A stretch of 64,000 bases of DNA from Artocarpus heterophyllus. Its lineage: Eukaryota > Streptophyta > Magnoliopsida > Rosales > Moraceae. The position numbers and the translations under genes are program-made. The stretch's first letter is position 1. Every line of letters begins with the position of its first letter. Location of the stretch: assembly GCA_025403435.1 (NCBI GenBank), contig CM046344.1, positions 20,937,652 to 21,001,651 on the forward strand, read 5' to 3'. The notes beneath the pieces were generated by a model. The model did no database searches. It saw only the letters and a program-made list of their open reading frames with translations, and was not told where the DNA came from. Below, piece by piece: positions 1 through 11,921 of the stretch.

Positions 1-348
1 TAAGGTTTACCTATTAGTTTATATACTTGTGACATTTCACACTAATATACATAGCAATAGAAACAATAATAAATGGAAAAAAAAAAACTTTGTCGTTTTG
101 GGAGGTGTTAGTAATGGGCTAAGGCTGAAAGAAGGAATAGTTGGTCTCTTACTGATTGCCCAAGCTTCGGCCTCAATTTGAGTATTTTCAAATTTGGTTC
201 ACCTTAATTTCTTCTAGACCCATTTCAGACTTATTTGTTGGGTCATTGATAATAATGCTCATGTGTGCCTCCTTTTTCCAGTTTCACAAGGCAGCTCGCG
301 CCTTCCATTGCCGAGAGATGATTGGAAACTCCCTTGGAAGATTGAAAA
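1..348. other. Left flank of element A, unassigned
   Basis: No gene is recognised here. The longest frame (156-353) has no motif I know and runs into the LTR of element A. The last five bases (344-348, GAAAA) nearly match the five after that element (9298-9302, GAAAG). This stretch and the sequence after 9297 were therefore probably contiguous before the insertion. Confidence 0.5.
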
Positions 349-2511
349 TGTAACACCCAAAGATTTAATTAAGCATAATTAGTATTTAAATGGTAAATTA
401 GTATGTCTTGATGTAAATTTAAACTTAATTTAAGTATTTTACGGTAATTTAAATTTATCCTATTTTTAATTATTTTCATATGTTATTTTGAATTTTGAAA
501 CAAAACAATTTGCTAAATACTCGATACGTCCCAATTACAAAACCATATGCTAGGGACATAGGTTTTGCTCTACAAAACCACTCCTTCCCTCTGTCACTCT
601 CACTCTCCCTTACTCTCTCAGACTCTCTTTCTCTCTTCCTCTTCCTTTGTTTCACGCAGCCCCTCTCTCTTCCCTCTCTCTTTATTTCGATTTCAAAATT
701 TTGAGTTCAAGCTTCAAATCTTAGCTAGGATTGGGAGCTTAGGAGTGCGATTAGACTTCTACAAAAATGTGTTAAAGCTTCGATTCAATGTTAGTTTTCT
801 TGTTTTTCAAATTTCAAACTTTTGTTCTAAATTTTTCAATTTCTTTAAAATGTTGTAATCTGGATTTCTTGAGCTTAGGAACCCCTTAATTTAAGTTAGT
901 AGAACTCAAATCATCTAGAATCTAGGCTTGATTGAGCAAGATTTGGATTAAATCAAGTTTTTCCCCTTTTTTCTCATTTTTGGATTTCTCTGAAATTTTT
1001 ATGAAAATCTTGCTTAAAGTTGTTTAAATGTGTTTTATTATGTTTATTCATCATTTATGATCATTATATATGCTCTAGAACTTTAAAAAACAGGTTTAGA
1101 ACTGATTTTTGGGCTTGGGGAGGCCAAGAATCGAAGTCCTGGACCTCCCATGTTTTTCCAATTCGGCAGGCCGAACTCAATGTTCGGCAGGTCAGATTCA
1201 TATGTTCGATAGACCGAATTCATCTGGTCGGTAGGCCGAACCTAGGCTAGTTTGGCAGGCCAGTCGTGGCTGGCCGGTAGGTCGAACTATAGATTTTGAC
1301 AAGCCGAACAAGGGGTTCCAACAGGCCGACCGGACCTCATGAAAAATGACTCTTTTGCCCGTTTTTCACCGTGTAAAACCCATATCAAGATTTTAGCCTC
1401 ATGAAATGATTTTGTGAACTCTAAAGGTATACTAAGACATCATGAGATAGCTTAGGGATGTAGAATACCTTAAGCTAGATATTAATAAACTTAGTTTCTA
1501 TTTAAGGTTGTTCGTGGTTTCGTGGAACTAACGTATAGCGGATCGGGACTGCGGTATTGAAAGTTGGTATGAGATATCAAAGTAGGACTTCTATCTCTTA
1601 TCCTTGGTAGCCATGTTTTTAAAGTGGTTTTGACCACAAAGCATTTCCTTTTAAATGTTTTCAAGAAATGAGGTTTATTATTTATTTTCATTATTGGCTA
1701 AATAATGAATGATCATAATGAACGTAATGAGAGTATCCCATAAATAAGACATGATAATGATATGACACTAAACGTGTCGGTTAGTACCGTCCAGAATGAT
1801 AAGATAGAGCATGATGCCATGTACAGAGATCGGGTCATGGGAAGCATGATCTTGGGAGCAGGTCCTAAAACCCAGCTAGGCCACTTCGGTGGTGATTCAT
1901 ATGGCTTTGCCGAAGACATGATAATGAGACTGTCTATGGATGAATAAATGACTAACATGTATGAATAAATTTAATGAGCTTCAAGTTAGTTATTTGTTCA
2001 TTTATTTATCTTGTTTTATGGCTTTTGTTTAACAATGAATTACATGCTTAAATAAAATACTTTCAAATACTTAGTCCTACTAAGCCTTTCGCTCATATTT
2101 TTCTTATTTTCAAACCTTTCCCCCTCTAGGTGGAATCCAGCTTAGCAAAGACTGAAGAACCAGGAAGAAACTGCAAGATTAGGATATCACCATCTAGGGT
2201 ATTTATTTATAAACAAGGCATGTAATATTTTAATTTATTTCTCTTTTATTTGGACTATGGCTAATGTATTTAATATTGTTGATACCGTGTGTGTGCACTA
2301 ATGTGGGTTCGGTAGGGCCCAATGATTTTTTTATTTAATATTTTATCTCGCTTGCCTGCTTTCATATTTTAACAAATATCTTAAAGAGTTTTAAATATCC
2401 TACATTCTTATAATTAACTTACTGTCTTTTAAATGGCAGTTTTTATTAAAAAATTAATTTATTTAACCTAATTAATCTGCCATGTTGCCTCCTGGATTTT
2501 AGGGCGTGACA
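349..2511 (+). repeat. 5' LTR of element A
   Basis: It pairs with 7256-9297 along its whole length. It begins TGTAACACCC and ends GGGCGTGACA, three bases before the PBS. It is 2,163 bp against 2,042 bp for the partner. Most of the difference is a block of about 100 bp (around 963-1060) missing from the 3' copy. A pyrimidine-rich CTCTCT stretch lies at 590-690 and the dyad array at 1161-1330. I could not identify a convincing TATA box. Confidence 0.92.
1161..1330. repeat. Phased dyad array in 5' LTR of A (8 units)
   Basis: Eight imperfect copies of the dyad TTCGGC-AG-GCCGAA; the first (1162-1175) is perfect. The two-base centres fall at 1168, 1189, 1211, 1233, 1257, 1279, 1301 and 1323. The intervals are 21, 22, 22, 24, 22, 22 and 22 bp. 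Later units have decayed in one arm. The regular spacing near two DNA turns argues for a protein-binding array rather than random repeats; that is inference. Confidence 0.85.
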
Positions 2512-2514
2512 AAT

Positions 2515-2526
2515 TGGTATCAGAGC
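2515..2526 (+). other. Primer binding site of A (initiator Met tRNA type)
   Basis: TGGTATCAGAGC begins three bases after the 5' LTR end. This is the common plant PBS complementary to the 3' end of initiator methionine tRNA. It fixes the orientation of element A and the right edge of its 5' LTR. Confidence 0.9.
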
Positions 2527-2616
2527 CCTAGGTTTATGAACCTTGGGGATTGTACATACATAAGTACGACAATAAAAAACCACTGATAGTCCAATTTTGT
2601 TTTCAGAATTGAGATA

Positions 2617-3776
2617 ATAGCACCAAGACGTCATCCAACTGTTGTAGATGCGAATCCTACAGATGAGGAAGGCCTGGTGAGGGCCATGTTCGTCGCCTTT
2701 CAGTAGACGGCAGTAAGGGCTAGGCCCCGAGGATTCTAAGGCGAGTCACCGGCATGCATATTTTATGGAATTCTGTCACACATCTATTCTGACTTTCGAT
2801 GGGAACGGGGACCCACAAATCGCTGAATACTGGTTAGATTCAATAGTGAAGCACTTGGACATTCTCAAAGTATTGATGGAGTATCGCATCGATTTCACAG
2901 GTTACAAGTTGGAAGGCAGCGCCAATACATGGTAGAAACAAGCAAAGCGTTTGGAAAACGCTGGAAACATCAATTGGGATAGATTTGAAGAGCTGTTTTA
3001 TGAGCGCTACTTTTCGTTGGGATACAGGGATCAGAAGGTTACCGAGTTTTATCGATTGAAGCAGGGTGATATGATGGTTTGAGACTACTAGGCTAAGTTC
3101 AATGAGTTGGCCAAGTTTGCTCCATCCGCTGTGGCTTCTAAGCTAGAGAAATGCATTAAGTTCCAGGAGGGCTCAAGGCATCTATCCGACAGCAAATAGT
3201 GGCCTTGCGACTTCAGAATTTCGATAAGTTGGTATCTTCAGCAATCTTTGTGGAAAGTGAATATGCCTTTTTATAGCGAGAATCAGGCAAGGACATTAGG
3301 AGGACCCCAAAGGAGTAATAGGAGAAGTAGTTGTAGCTACCAAGCCTAAATGAAGAACCAGCAAGGAAATGCTAATAGTGGGAGCAGTAGTTCATTAGGC
3401 AGCAGGTGCAACAACCCCTACAGTTTTCATTGTCATTATTGCCAGTAGCTGGGACACATTAAGAGGAATTGCCCAATCAAGAATGCTCGACTGGGATTCC
3501 AAGCCAGAGAGGGCGCAAGCTGTCAGTTCCAATGTCAACTTCTAGCTCCAGTCGCAACAACCTTCTCAATTGTCGTTTCATCAGTCTACTCCACAGCAGG
3601 TGTAGTACCTGATGCAAGGATATCAGCAGCAAGGTTTCCAGTGGAACACTCCATAATATCGAGCGCTAAATGCAGCCAGCGTGCAGTCGCCTCCACCGTA
3701 GCAATATCTACCAGCTAATACAAGACCCAGCAACATCAATAGAGGGAAAGGGAAGTCTCTAGCCCAAGTCCACACC
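2617..3776 (+). pseudogene. gag relic of element A
   Basis: Conceptual translation gives a capsid (Retrotrans_gag type) segment around 2798-3170, containing EYWLDSI, LEGSANTW and FYERYFSLGYRD. A CCHC zinc knuckle follows at 3431-3472 (C-X2-C-X4-H-X4-C). The knuckle itself is interrupted by a TAG at 3446. The likely start codon reads ATA at 2617 instead of ATG. Stops occur throughout, mostly TAG where Trp or Gln is expected and TGA where Arg is expected. Capsid and knuckle lie in different frames, so indels are also present. No functional Gag can be made. Confidence 0.85.
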
Positions 3777-6700
3777 ATGACATCAAGGAGCTCAGACGCT
3801 CAAACCAGCAACACTGTAGTTGATGGTACAGTTTTAGTTTCTCATTCTTTAGCTCATGTTCTATTTGCTACTAGTGTCACTCATTCTCTCATTTTGAGTT
3901 CTTTTGTACATGCCTTGGGTTTAGAAGTAGAGGAATTTGATGAGCCCTTAATGATTTTCTCACCTTTGGGGCGGGTGTATGTAAATTGTATATATAAATC
4001 CTATAAGATAATGATTAAGGGTGAGACTTTGAAAAGTGATTTAATTGTAATCCCCATGAGATCATGTGATGTAATCTTGGGAATGGACTGGTTGTCCAGA
4101 TATAATGCCCTAGTTTACTATCAACTTAGGTAGGTAACCCTAGTGTCTAATAGGGGGATGATGATCACTTACCAGGGTAGTAATAATCAGATAATTAGTG
4201 AGCGACTCATGAAACCGTGCCTTAGGGGACAGAGGAATCTAGTTTGTTATGCACTTCCCCTAGATCTAGAAGAAGAGTCTAGTGCAACAAGAAGGAATAC
4301 AGTGATACCAGTGGTTGATGAGTTTAATGATGTCTTCCCCGATGAGTTACCAAGATTACTGCTGCACCAGGAGATTGAGTTTAGCATTGAGTTATTTCCC
4401 AGGACTGCTCCAATTTCTATAGCATTGTATCGTATGGCACCGATAGAAATGAAAGAACTCAAGAAACAACTTCAGGAATTAGCAGATAAAGGGTATATTC
4501 GAAACAGTACGTTGCTGTAGGGCAGTGCCGGTTTTGTTTGCCAAGAAGCATGATGGTACCTTCCAGGTTGTGTATTGATTATCGACAGTTGAATCAGGTC
4601 ACCGTGAAGAATAAGTATCCACTGCTAAGGATCGATGAGTTGCTTGACTAGTTAAGATGTTCCCAATACTTCTCGAAGATAAATTTACGATCTGGATACC
4701 ACCAGCTCAGGATTAGGGAAAAGGATATTCCCAAGGCTGCTTTCAGGATTTAGTATGGACACTTTGAGTTTCTGGTGATGCCGTTTGGGTTGCTAAATGC
4801 TCCTGCAGCTTTCATAGATTTAATGAACAAGATTTGCAGGCCTTATTTAGATTAGTTTGTGATTGTGTTTATTGATGACATACTGATATATTCAAAGACC
4901 TGGGAGAGCACTAGCCATCTTAGGATCGTGCTTCAGACTCTACGAGAGCACTAGCTATACACCAAAAAGAAAAAGTGTGAGTTTTGGTTAATCGAAGTTA
5001 AGTTCCTGGGACATATCATCTCCAATCAGGGTATCTCAGTAGATCCATCCAAGATCAAGGCTATAGTACAGTGGGAACGACCAAGGAACGTGGCCAAAAT
5101 TCGTAGCTTCTTAGGACTTGCCAAGTGTTATAGGAAATTCATGAAGGATTTTTCTAAGATAGCGGCTCCATTAACACAGTTGATCAAGAAAAATGCCAGG
5201 TTCGAATGGGATGAGGACTGTGAATATGCTTTCCAGAAGTTGAAGAATCGGTTGACTACCGCTCCTGTGTTGATTATTTCGAGCAGTGATGAGCCTTATA
5301 AGGTCTACACTGATGCTTTGGGACAGAGACTCGAATGCAGTTTTAATGCAGCATGGTCGAGTAGTAACTTATGGGACACAACAGCTAAGGCCTCACAAGC
5401 AAAACTATCCCACTCACGACTTGGAGCTTGCAGTAGTGATTCATGCCCTAAAGATTTGGAGATGCTACTTGTATGGGGCGACTTTCCAGGTTTTCTCGGA
5501 CCATAAGAGCTTGAGGTATTTGTTCATGCAGAGGGACTTGAATCTGAAACAGCGGAGATGGATGGAGTATATGAAAGACTATGACTTCACATTGTAGTAT
5601 CATCCAGGATAAGGCCAGCATAGTCACAGATGTTCTCAGCAAGAAGTCTTTAGGATTTCTCGCATGCTTAGCACATGAGGATTGGAAAAGAGTCGCTACA
5701 GTGAGTGAGTATGGGTTGCAATACTACGATGGTGGTGATCAAGTTTTGGTGTATCACATGGAATCGACTCCAACGCTCGTTTAGATGATAAAGTAAAACC
5801 AATGGCGGGACCAACACCTTTAGGGGATATGGACATGAATCTAGAACAGGGAGCAGTTTGAAGAATGAAGGATTCATGTAGATGGGTTGCTATACTTCAG
5901 GGAGCATCTGGCAATGCCTGCGATCGAGGATGTGATGAAAGCTGTGTGGACAAAGCTCATAGATCTCAGTTTACTATTCATCTGGAAAGCACAAAGATGT
6001 ACTGTGACTTGAAGAGGCAATATTGGTGGAGAGGCATGAAGAGGGATGTCCAAGAGTACGTGGCCAAGTGCATAACTTGTCTTTAGGTGAAAGCTAAGCA
6101 TCAAAAGCCCGATGGTCAGCTTCTGCCGCTCCCATGCTAGGGTGGAAATGGGAGCATGTCATGATGGATTTCCTTACCGGATTGCTGAGGACGGAACAAA
6201 GACATGATGCGATTTAGGTTGTCGTCGATAGGTTGACAAAATCAACACATTTCATTCCTTTAGGTCGATGTGTTTGAGACAAGTTCTTGGAGAGCTATAT
6301 TTGCATAATATAATAAGGTTGCATAGAGTTCCCTTGTCCATCACTTTCTATAGAGACACCTGATTCAACACCAAGTATTGGAGGAGCTTTTAGGAGGCTC
6401 TAGGCACAGACTTGAACTTCAGCACGTCCTTTCATCCTCAGACCGACGGGCAGTTTGAGTGGGTTATTTCAGAGTCTTGAGGATATGCTATGTCCGTGTG
6501 TCTTAGACTTTGGCAAGAATTAGAAGAAATATTTGCATTTAGTAGAGTTTGCATACAACAATAGCTATCAGACAAGCATTGGGATGGCACCATTCGAAGC
6601 ACTTTATGGGCGACCGTGTCGATCACCAGTGTGTTGGGCAGAGCTGGAAGACAGGGTTGTTCTTAGGACCAGATGAGATCTATGATAGCAACAAGAAAGT

Positions 6701-7209
6701 CATTGTGATTCGTGATCAGTTGAGGGCTGCTCAGAGTAGGCAAAAGAGCTACGTTGATAAGAGACGCCGACCTCTGGAATTCGAGGTAGGAGATTTTGTT
6801 CTTCTAAAGGTTTCACCGCGCAAAGGCATATCACGTTTTGGTGTAAGTGGGAAACTTACACCAAGGTACATTGGTCTGCTTGAGATTGCTCAGCGTGTAG
6901 GTGTGGTTGCTTATCGCCTTGACCTTCATCACGAGCTCTCCCACAGTCATGATGTGTTTCATGTGTCAATGGTTCAAAAATGTCCACCTGAGCCTAGCAA
7001 GATTATCTTATTTCATGATGTATAGGTTCAGGAAGACACAACTTACGAGGAGGTGCCAGTTCAGATTATCGATCGAAAAGTGATAAGCTTGCAACACTGC
7101 GAAATACCACTAATAAAAGTCATGTTGCAGCATCACGGAGCTGATGAAGGGACTTGAGAATTAGAATCAAGTATGAGAGTGTTGTACCCTCATTTGTTTT
7201 GTTTTTGAT
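3777..7209 (+). pseudogene. pol relic of A: PR-RT-RNase H-IN-chromodomain tail
   Basis: The domains follow in gypsy order. The aspartic protease is at 3777-4133: the tail VILGMDWLSRYNA is clear, but the active-site Asp reads Ala in LFATSVTHS. Reverse transcriptase runs from about 4300 to 5080 with FIDD at 4868-4879. RNase H is at 5090-5640, with DHKSLRYLF and [16 protein letters not shown]. Integrase covers about 5860-6700, with a zinc-binding N-terminus near 5980-6080 and a first catalytic Asp at 6167. The integrase C-terminus (FEVGDFVLLKVSP) is near 6780. A chromodomain-like tail at 7026-7209 ends MRVLYPHLF. Several stops and at least two frame changes make it a pseudogene. The lost protease Asp alone would block processing. 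Confidence 0.9.
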
Positions 7210-7242
7210 TTGATCTCTAATTTCGAGGATGAAATTTTCTTT

Positions 7243-7255
7243 AGGGGTGGAGAAT
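7243..7255 (+). other. Polypurine tract of A
   Basis: AGGGGTGGAGAAT lies immediately 5' of the 3' LTR start TGTAACACCC. It is the expected plus-strand primer site and is nearly invariant in Tekay/Del chromoviruses. Confidence 0.88.
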
Positions 7256-9297
7256 TGTAACACCCAGAAATTTAATTAAGCATAATTAGTGTTTAAATGG
7301 TAGGTTAGTTTGCCTTGATGTAAATTTAAACTTAATTTAAGTATTTTATGGTAATTTAAATTTATCCTATTTTTAATTATTTCTATATGTTATTTTGAAT
7401 TTTGAAACAAAATAATTTGCTAAATACCCGATACGTCCTAATTACAAAACAATGTGCTGGGGACACAATTTTGCTCTACAAAACCATTCCTCCCTTCTCT
7501 CACTCTCACTCTCACTCTCACTCTCCCTCACTCTCTCAGACTCTTTTTCTCTCTTCCTCTTCCTTTCTTTCACGCAGCCCTCTCTCTTCCCTCTCTCTTT
7601 ATTTTGATTTCAAAATTTTGAGTTCAAGCTTCAAATCTTAGCTGGATTGGGAGCTTAGGAGTGCGATTGGACTTCCACAAAACTATTTTAAAACTTTGAT
7701 TCAAGGATAGTTTCCTTGTTTTTCAAATTTCAAACTTTTGTTCTAAATTTTTCAATTTCTTTAAAATGTTGTAATCTACGTTTCTTGAGCTTAGGAAACC
7801 CTTAATCTAAGTTAGTAGAACTTAAATCATCTAGGATCTAAGCTTGATTGAGCAAGATTTGGATTAAATCAAGTTTTCATTTATGATCATTATATATGCT
7901 CTGGGACTTGGAAAAATAGGTTTATAACTGATTTTTGGGCTTGGGGAGGCCGAGAATCGAAGTCTCAGGACCTCCCATGTTTTTCTAGTTAGTAGGCCGA
8001 ATTCATAGGTTCGGTAGGCCGCATTCATCTAGTCGGTAGGCCGAACCTAGGCTAGTTTGACAGGCCGGTCCTAGCTGGCCGGTAGGCCGAACCCTGGGGT
8101 TTCGGTAGGCTGATCAGATCTCATGAAAAATGACTCTTTTTCGCCTGTTTTTCACCGTTTAAAACCCAGATCAATATTTTAACCTCATGAAATGATTTTT
8201 TGAACTCTAAAGGCATACTAAGACACCATGAGATAGCTTAGGGATATAGAATACCTTAAGCTAGATATTGATAATCTTAGTTTTTATTTAAGGTTGTTCG
8301 TGGTTCTGTGGAGCTAACGTATAGTGAATCGAGACTGCGGTGTTGAACGTTAGTACAGGATATCGAGGTAGGACCTCTATCCCTTCTCCTTGGAAGCCAT
8401 GTTTTTAAAGGGGTTTTGGCCACAAAGCATTTCCTTTTAAATGTTTTCAAGAAATGGAGTTTATTACTTATTTTCATTATTGGCTAAATAATGAATAATC
8501 ATAATAAACGTAATGAGAGTATCCAGTAAATGAGACATGATAATGATATGACACCGAACGTGTCGGTTAGTACTGTTTGGAATGATAAGATAGAGCATGA
8601 TGCCATGTACAGAGATCGGGTCATGGGAAGCGTGACCTTGGGGGCAGATCTTGACACCCAATTGGGCCACTTCGGTGGTGATTCATATGGCTTTGCCGAA
8701 AGCATGATAATGAGACTGTCTATGGATGAATAAATGATTAACCGGCATGAATAAATTTAATGAGCTTCAGTTAGTTATTTGTTCATTTATTTATCTTGTT
8801 TTACGACTTTTGTTTAACAATGAATTACACGCTTAAATCAAATGCTTTCAAATGCTTAGTTCTGCTGAACCTTTCGTTCACATTTTCTTGTTTTAAAACC
8901 TTCCCACCTCTAGGTGGAATCCAGCTTAGCGAAGACTAAAGAACCAGGAAGAAACTGCAAGATTAGGACATCACCATCTAGGGTCTTTATTTATAAACAA
9001 GGCATGTAATATTTTAATTTATTTCCCTTTTATTTGGACTGTAGTTATGTATTTAATATTGTTGACACCGTGTGTACACACGGACGTGGATCCGATAGGG
9101 CCCAATGATGTTTGTTTATTTAATATTTTATTTCACTTGCTTGCTTTCATATTTTAACAAATATCTTAAAGAGTTTTAAATATCCTACATTCTTATAATT
9201 AACTTAATGTCTTTTAAAATGGCTATTTTTATTAAAAAATTAATTTATTTAACCTAATTAATTTACCACGTCACCTCTCGAATTTCGGGGCATGATA
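7256..9297 (+). repeat. 3' LTR of element A
   Basis: It aligns with 349-2511 with many substitutions and a deletion of about 100 bp near 7878, where the sequence jumps from the AATCAAG block straight to CATTTATGATC. The right end ATGATA corresponds to GTGACA in the 5' copy. The dyad array is retained at 7988-8115. Confidence 0.91.
7988..8115. repeat. Phased dyad array in 3' LTR of A (6 units)
   Basis: Six dyads of the form TCGGT-AG-GCCGAA have centres at 7994, 8016, 8038, 8062, 8084 and 8107. The intervals are 22, 22, 24, 22 and 23 bp. Two units present in the 5' LTR are missing, but spacing in the rest is preserved. Confidence 0.83.
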
Positions 9298-10804
9298 GAA
9301 AGTCTTTCTAGCTTGCGTTGGATAGATGAAGAGCTAGCATGGCCATATAAATCAACCCCCTAAAATGACCACCCTTGTCGCCAGTAATGTTAGAGTAATT
9401 GATCGAAAACTAAGAATTTTTTCAACAAGGTAGACCAATCTCTTGGCTTGAGTATGAGCTATTTCTACCGCAGCTCTCCATACCAAGACTATTAAGCATA
9501 TAATAATATAACATTGTCTAACCATCAATAACCAATCCAAGAGAGCAAAAATAAATCAAAATCCATTAATTGGATCCATTAGAACTCTTGACCACAAAAT
9601 CAATTCATAAATGAAAATAAAACTAAAAATAAAAATAGATAACACTAATATTCAAGCATTCTTTCAATATACAAAAAAAAAGAGAAAAAAAAGAAAGAAT
9701 TCACCAAAAAGGAGGTGTCAGAAGCTCTAAGCTCCTCCTCTTTCAAACTTTTTTTTTTCTTTTTCTTTCCTTAGGATCTTAGTTTAGCTCTAAAAATGGG
9801 GTTTTATGGTGGTTGACATAGCAACATGTGGCATAAAACAATTAGAAAGGGTGATGGTGTGTCATGTGTGGGCCGTGGGGCACGAGAGCATTTGCGTTGG
9901 TAGTGGTCGACTGGTGGAATGTGTGGTGCAATGCAACTACGTGGAGTGTTGTTGTTGGCTGTTGGAATGTGCCTTTGTTGGGAGTGAGAGGCCCGCATGT
10001 ACCTAGCATTCATGGAGCTGATAAGACGGCTAGAATAGCAAGTTGTTATTCTCTCACTTTTATGCACGTGATTCTTATACTATACTCGTTTCAATTTTTA
10101 GAGCTCCTTTGGACCTTTTTGTCCCTAAATTAATTCCAAATTGTCATATTTGTCCTTTTTTCACGAAATTTTCCTACATAAATGAGGGGCAATAAATAAT
10201 TAGGAGAGAAATAAAAATGAGATAAGATTCTACAAAATTAAATAATATTTAAATAAAAACAAATTAATTAAAATAAAATTAAAGTATATAAAGATAAGAA
10301 AAAAATTAAATAATATTAAATATTTTTATCACAAACATAATAAAATATGTGCATCAAAGTACAAGAATAACTCTATTCTTATAGAGTTATCACAACCATT
10401 TTTATTTAAATTCAATTTTATTTAAATTATTTTGAGGTGGTTTGTAACCATTTTGTTTAAGGTGATTTGTTAATTTTATTTCATATCATCATATTCTCAT
10501 CAATATTAATGTACTTTGCTTATAGACCATATCGTTTGACATTGTACCCATTTGTACATTTTGCGAAATTTTGGAATTTAAATGACTATTATATAATTAC
10601 TTATAAATTTTTAAGAATCTAGAGCTCATACTTTATTATTATTCATCATGCTTTTATTTTATTCTTTAAAATTTTATTAGTAATATTTATTTAAATAAAG
10701 CCATATTAATTCTTTAATAGTCATGGCCTCTGGGTTTAAGTCGTGATAGTTGCATTTATTTGCGTGAAGCTTGTGTTTTTAACTAGTACTAGTTAAGCTA
10801 CAAT
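9298..10804. other. Intergenic, between A and E
   Basis: No recognisable gene. The left 500 bp is of ordinary composition. 9800-10020 is GT-rich with short frames on both strands and no known domain. 10084-10700 is strongly AT-rich (runs of AAATTAAATAAT), as in intergenic or decayed transposon DNA. Confidence 0.5.
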
Positions 10805-11455
10805 TGTTGAGGTCTAGCAATGGACGACTGTCTCTCAGCACCACATGTGGCTGTGCACGATGCTCGGATGTCTCTTTCCTCCCTGCCTCTACTTGCCATG
10901 GTGAACCTACAACAAGAAAAAGGATGCTTAGAAGGAAAAGGGGGACACCGGTGTGGTGCCTGCCAAAAGCACTCGGACGCTCAAGTCAAGTGCCTGCTTG
11001 GCAAAGTACGAAAGCTGAGTTAGTTGGGAACGAGCTCGTTACCTCAAGCTGTAGTAAATGCGCTCTATTTATAAGCCACCATTTGAACCGGGTGTTAGGT
11101 GGGTTTAACCCATGACTCGTGTGTCATATCAAGACCTGTCAAGGTGCAAGTGACATGTGTCGCGACCTCCACCGGAGGATTGGTCTCCATTTGAGGATGG
11201 AAATGAGGCCATATGTCGACCTTTTGTGGTGAGTAGCTGCTTGGTTTTAGGCTTTGACAGTCTAACCCAAGCATACATTCATCCTGAGGAGGCGATACCT
11301 TGTGTCGCGGCCAATGGGGGCCCTGTAGAGCACCTCAAGAGGTAGTGCTGATCTTAGGAGGTCACAGATTATCTTCTCGATGAACTCTTTCGAGCACGGC
11401 CACCAAGCTGCCTTGAGGCAATCCTTGGGTGTAGTGCCTAGCATACCCTGAACAT
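10805..11455 (-). repeat. LTR of element E
   Basis: On the plus strand it starts TGTTGAGGTC and ends CCCTGAACA. It is 651 bp, close to the 640 bp of the B LTR. The shared region around 11060-11110 (minus strand: CACCTAACACCCGG, then TATAAATAGAGCGC) aligns with 22390-22435 of B. The ends were set by TG...CA and by the adjoining PPT. Confidence 0.72.
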
Positions 11456-11470
11456 TAGCCCCCCAGTGCA
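11456..11470 (-). other. Polypurine tract of E
   Basis: The minus strand reads GCACTGGGGGGCTAA directly before the LTR start TGTTCAGG. This is the counterpart of AACTAGGGGGCTAC before the 3' LTR of B, and it fixes E as minus-oriented. Confidence 0.72.
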
Positions 11471-11832
11471 CTTAATCGATATCCGGCTGGGTGAACTATG
11501 CCAAGAGGGTATGGTCGGCTTAAGTTGGCCTTCAAGCTCTATCCCAGATTGATGGAAGTTGGAAAGACAAGTGGCCAAGCTCGATGAGACACATGTCAAC
11601 ACATAGTTGGATGTTTCCTTGACAAGCATAATCATCACGTCTCTTCGAGTTTCGTACCCGAGTTTTGGCTGTAAATAAGAGTTAATTCCCTATTGTTCTA
11701 GAGTGTTAACGCAACTAGATTTCTAAGCTTTTGAGTTTTAGCTGCCGAGCAGTGGGTTGCAATCCGAGGACTTTTTTCTAGTCTTGAACAACTTTATACC
11801 CAAGCAGGTAATTTTCCTAATAGAACTTAGCC

Positions 11833-11921
11833 ATGAGTGATCTAAGTGATTCCCACAGCAATTCAGTTACTTTCAAGTCCGATGATATTTGATCGACCAA
11901 TCCAAAACCAAGGAAGTTGAT
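11833..11921 (+). pseudogene. N-terminal fragment of the antisense ORF of E
   Basis: The ATG at 11833 follows a leader (11650-11830) that matches the leader of the antisense ORF in B. The leader includes a degenerate TATA (TGTAAATAAG near 11672). The frame encodes a Ser- and Asp-rich start (MSDLSDSHSNSVTFKSDD) and reaches TGA at 11890. B is inserted at 11921. The homologous sequence GATATTGAGG resumes at 22681, matching GATATCGAAGG in the antisense ORF of B. Confidence 0.65.

Larger units (their letters stand above)
349..9297 (+). mobile_element. Element A: Ty3/gypsy chromovirus (Tekay/Del-like), decayed
   Basis: This is a complete LTR retrotransposon structure: 5' LTR, initiator-Met-type PBS, gag, PR-RT-RH-IN, a chromodomain-like tail, a polypurine tract and the 3' LTR. 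Both LTRs start TGTAACACCC and end near GTGACA or its mutated form ATGATA. The flanking five bases are GAAAA and GAAAG, a 4/5 target duplication. Domain order (integrase after RNase H) makes it Ty3/gypsy. The C-terminal tail and the PPT AGGGGTGGAGAAT directly before TGTAACACCC are typical of the Tekay/Del chromoviruses. The coding region has many stops and frame changes, so the element is not autonomous. Confidence 0.93.
10805..11921 (-). mobile_element. Element E: Tat-type gypsy fragment (3' LTR and antisense-ORF start)
   Basis: Read on the minus strand this is the 3' end of a Tat-type element related to B: LTR 10805-11455, a purine-rich PPT beside it, then the promoter and start of an antisense ORF, which here reads on the plus strand. 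The match to B is clear in the LTR middle (cognate of TATAAATAGGATGC) and across the antisense-ORF leader. Element B interrupts E at 11921. E resumes at 22683 for about 35 bp before meeting copia fragment C. The rest of E is absent. Confidence 0.75.

Noticed and set aside
1..348. tRNA or small RNA gene
   Set aside because: No cloverleaf, A box or B box pair that I could trace here or elsewhere in the window; the search was by eye only.
495..858. Ser/Leu/Phe-rich frames near the start of the A LTR
   Set aside because: They are translations of the CTCTCT pyrimidine tract in the LTR, with a similar artefact in the 3' LTR (7402-7641).
9806..10133. Overlapping frames in a GT-rich region
   Set aside because: Several frames are open together on both strands, which reflects composition; no motif recognised.
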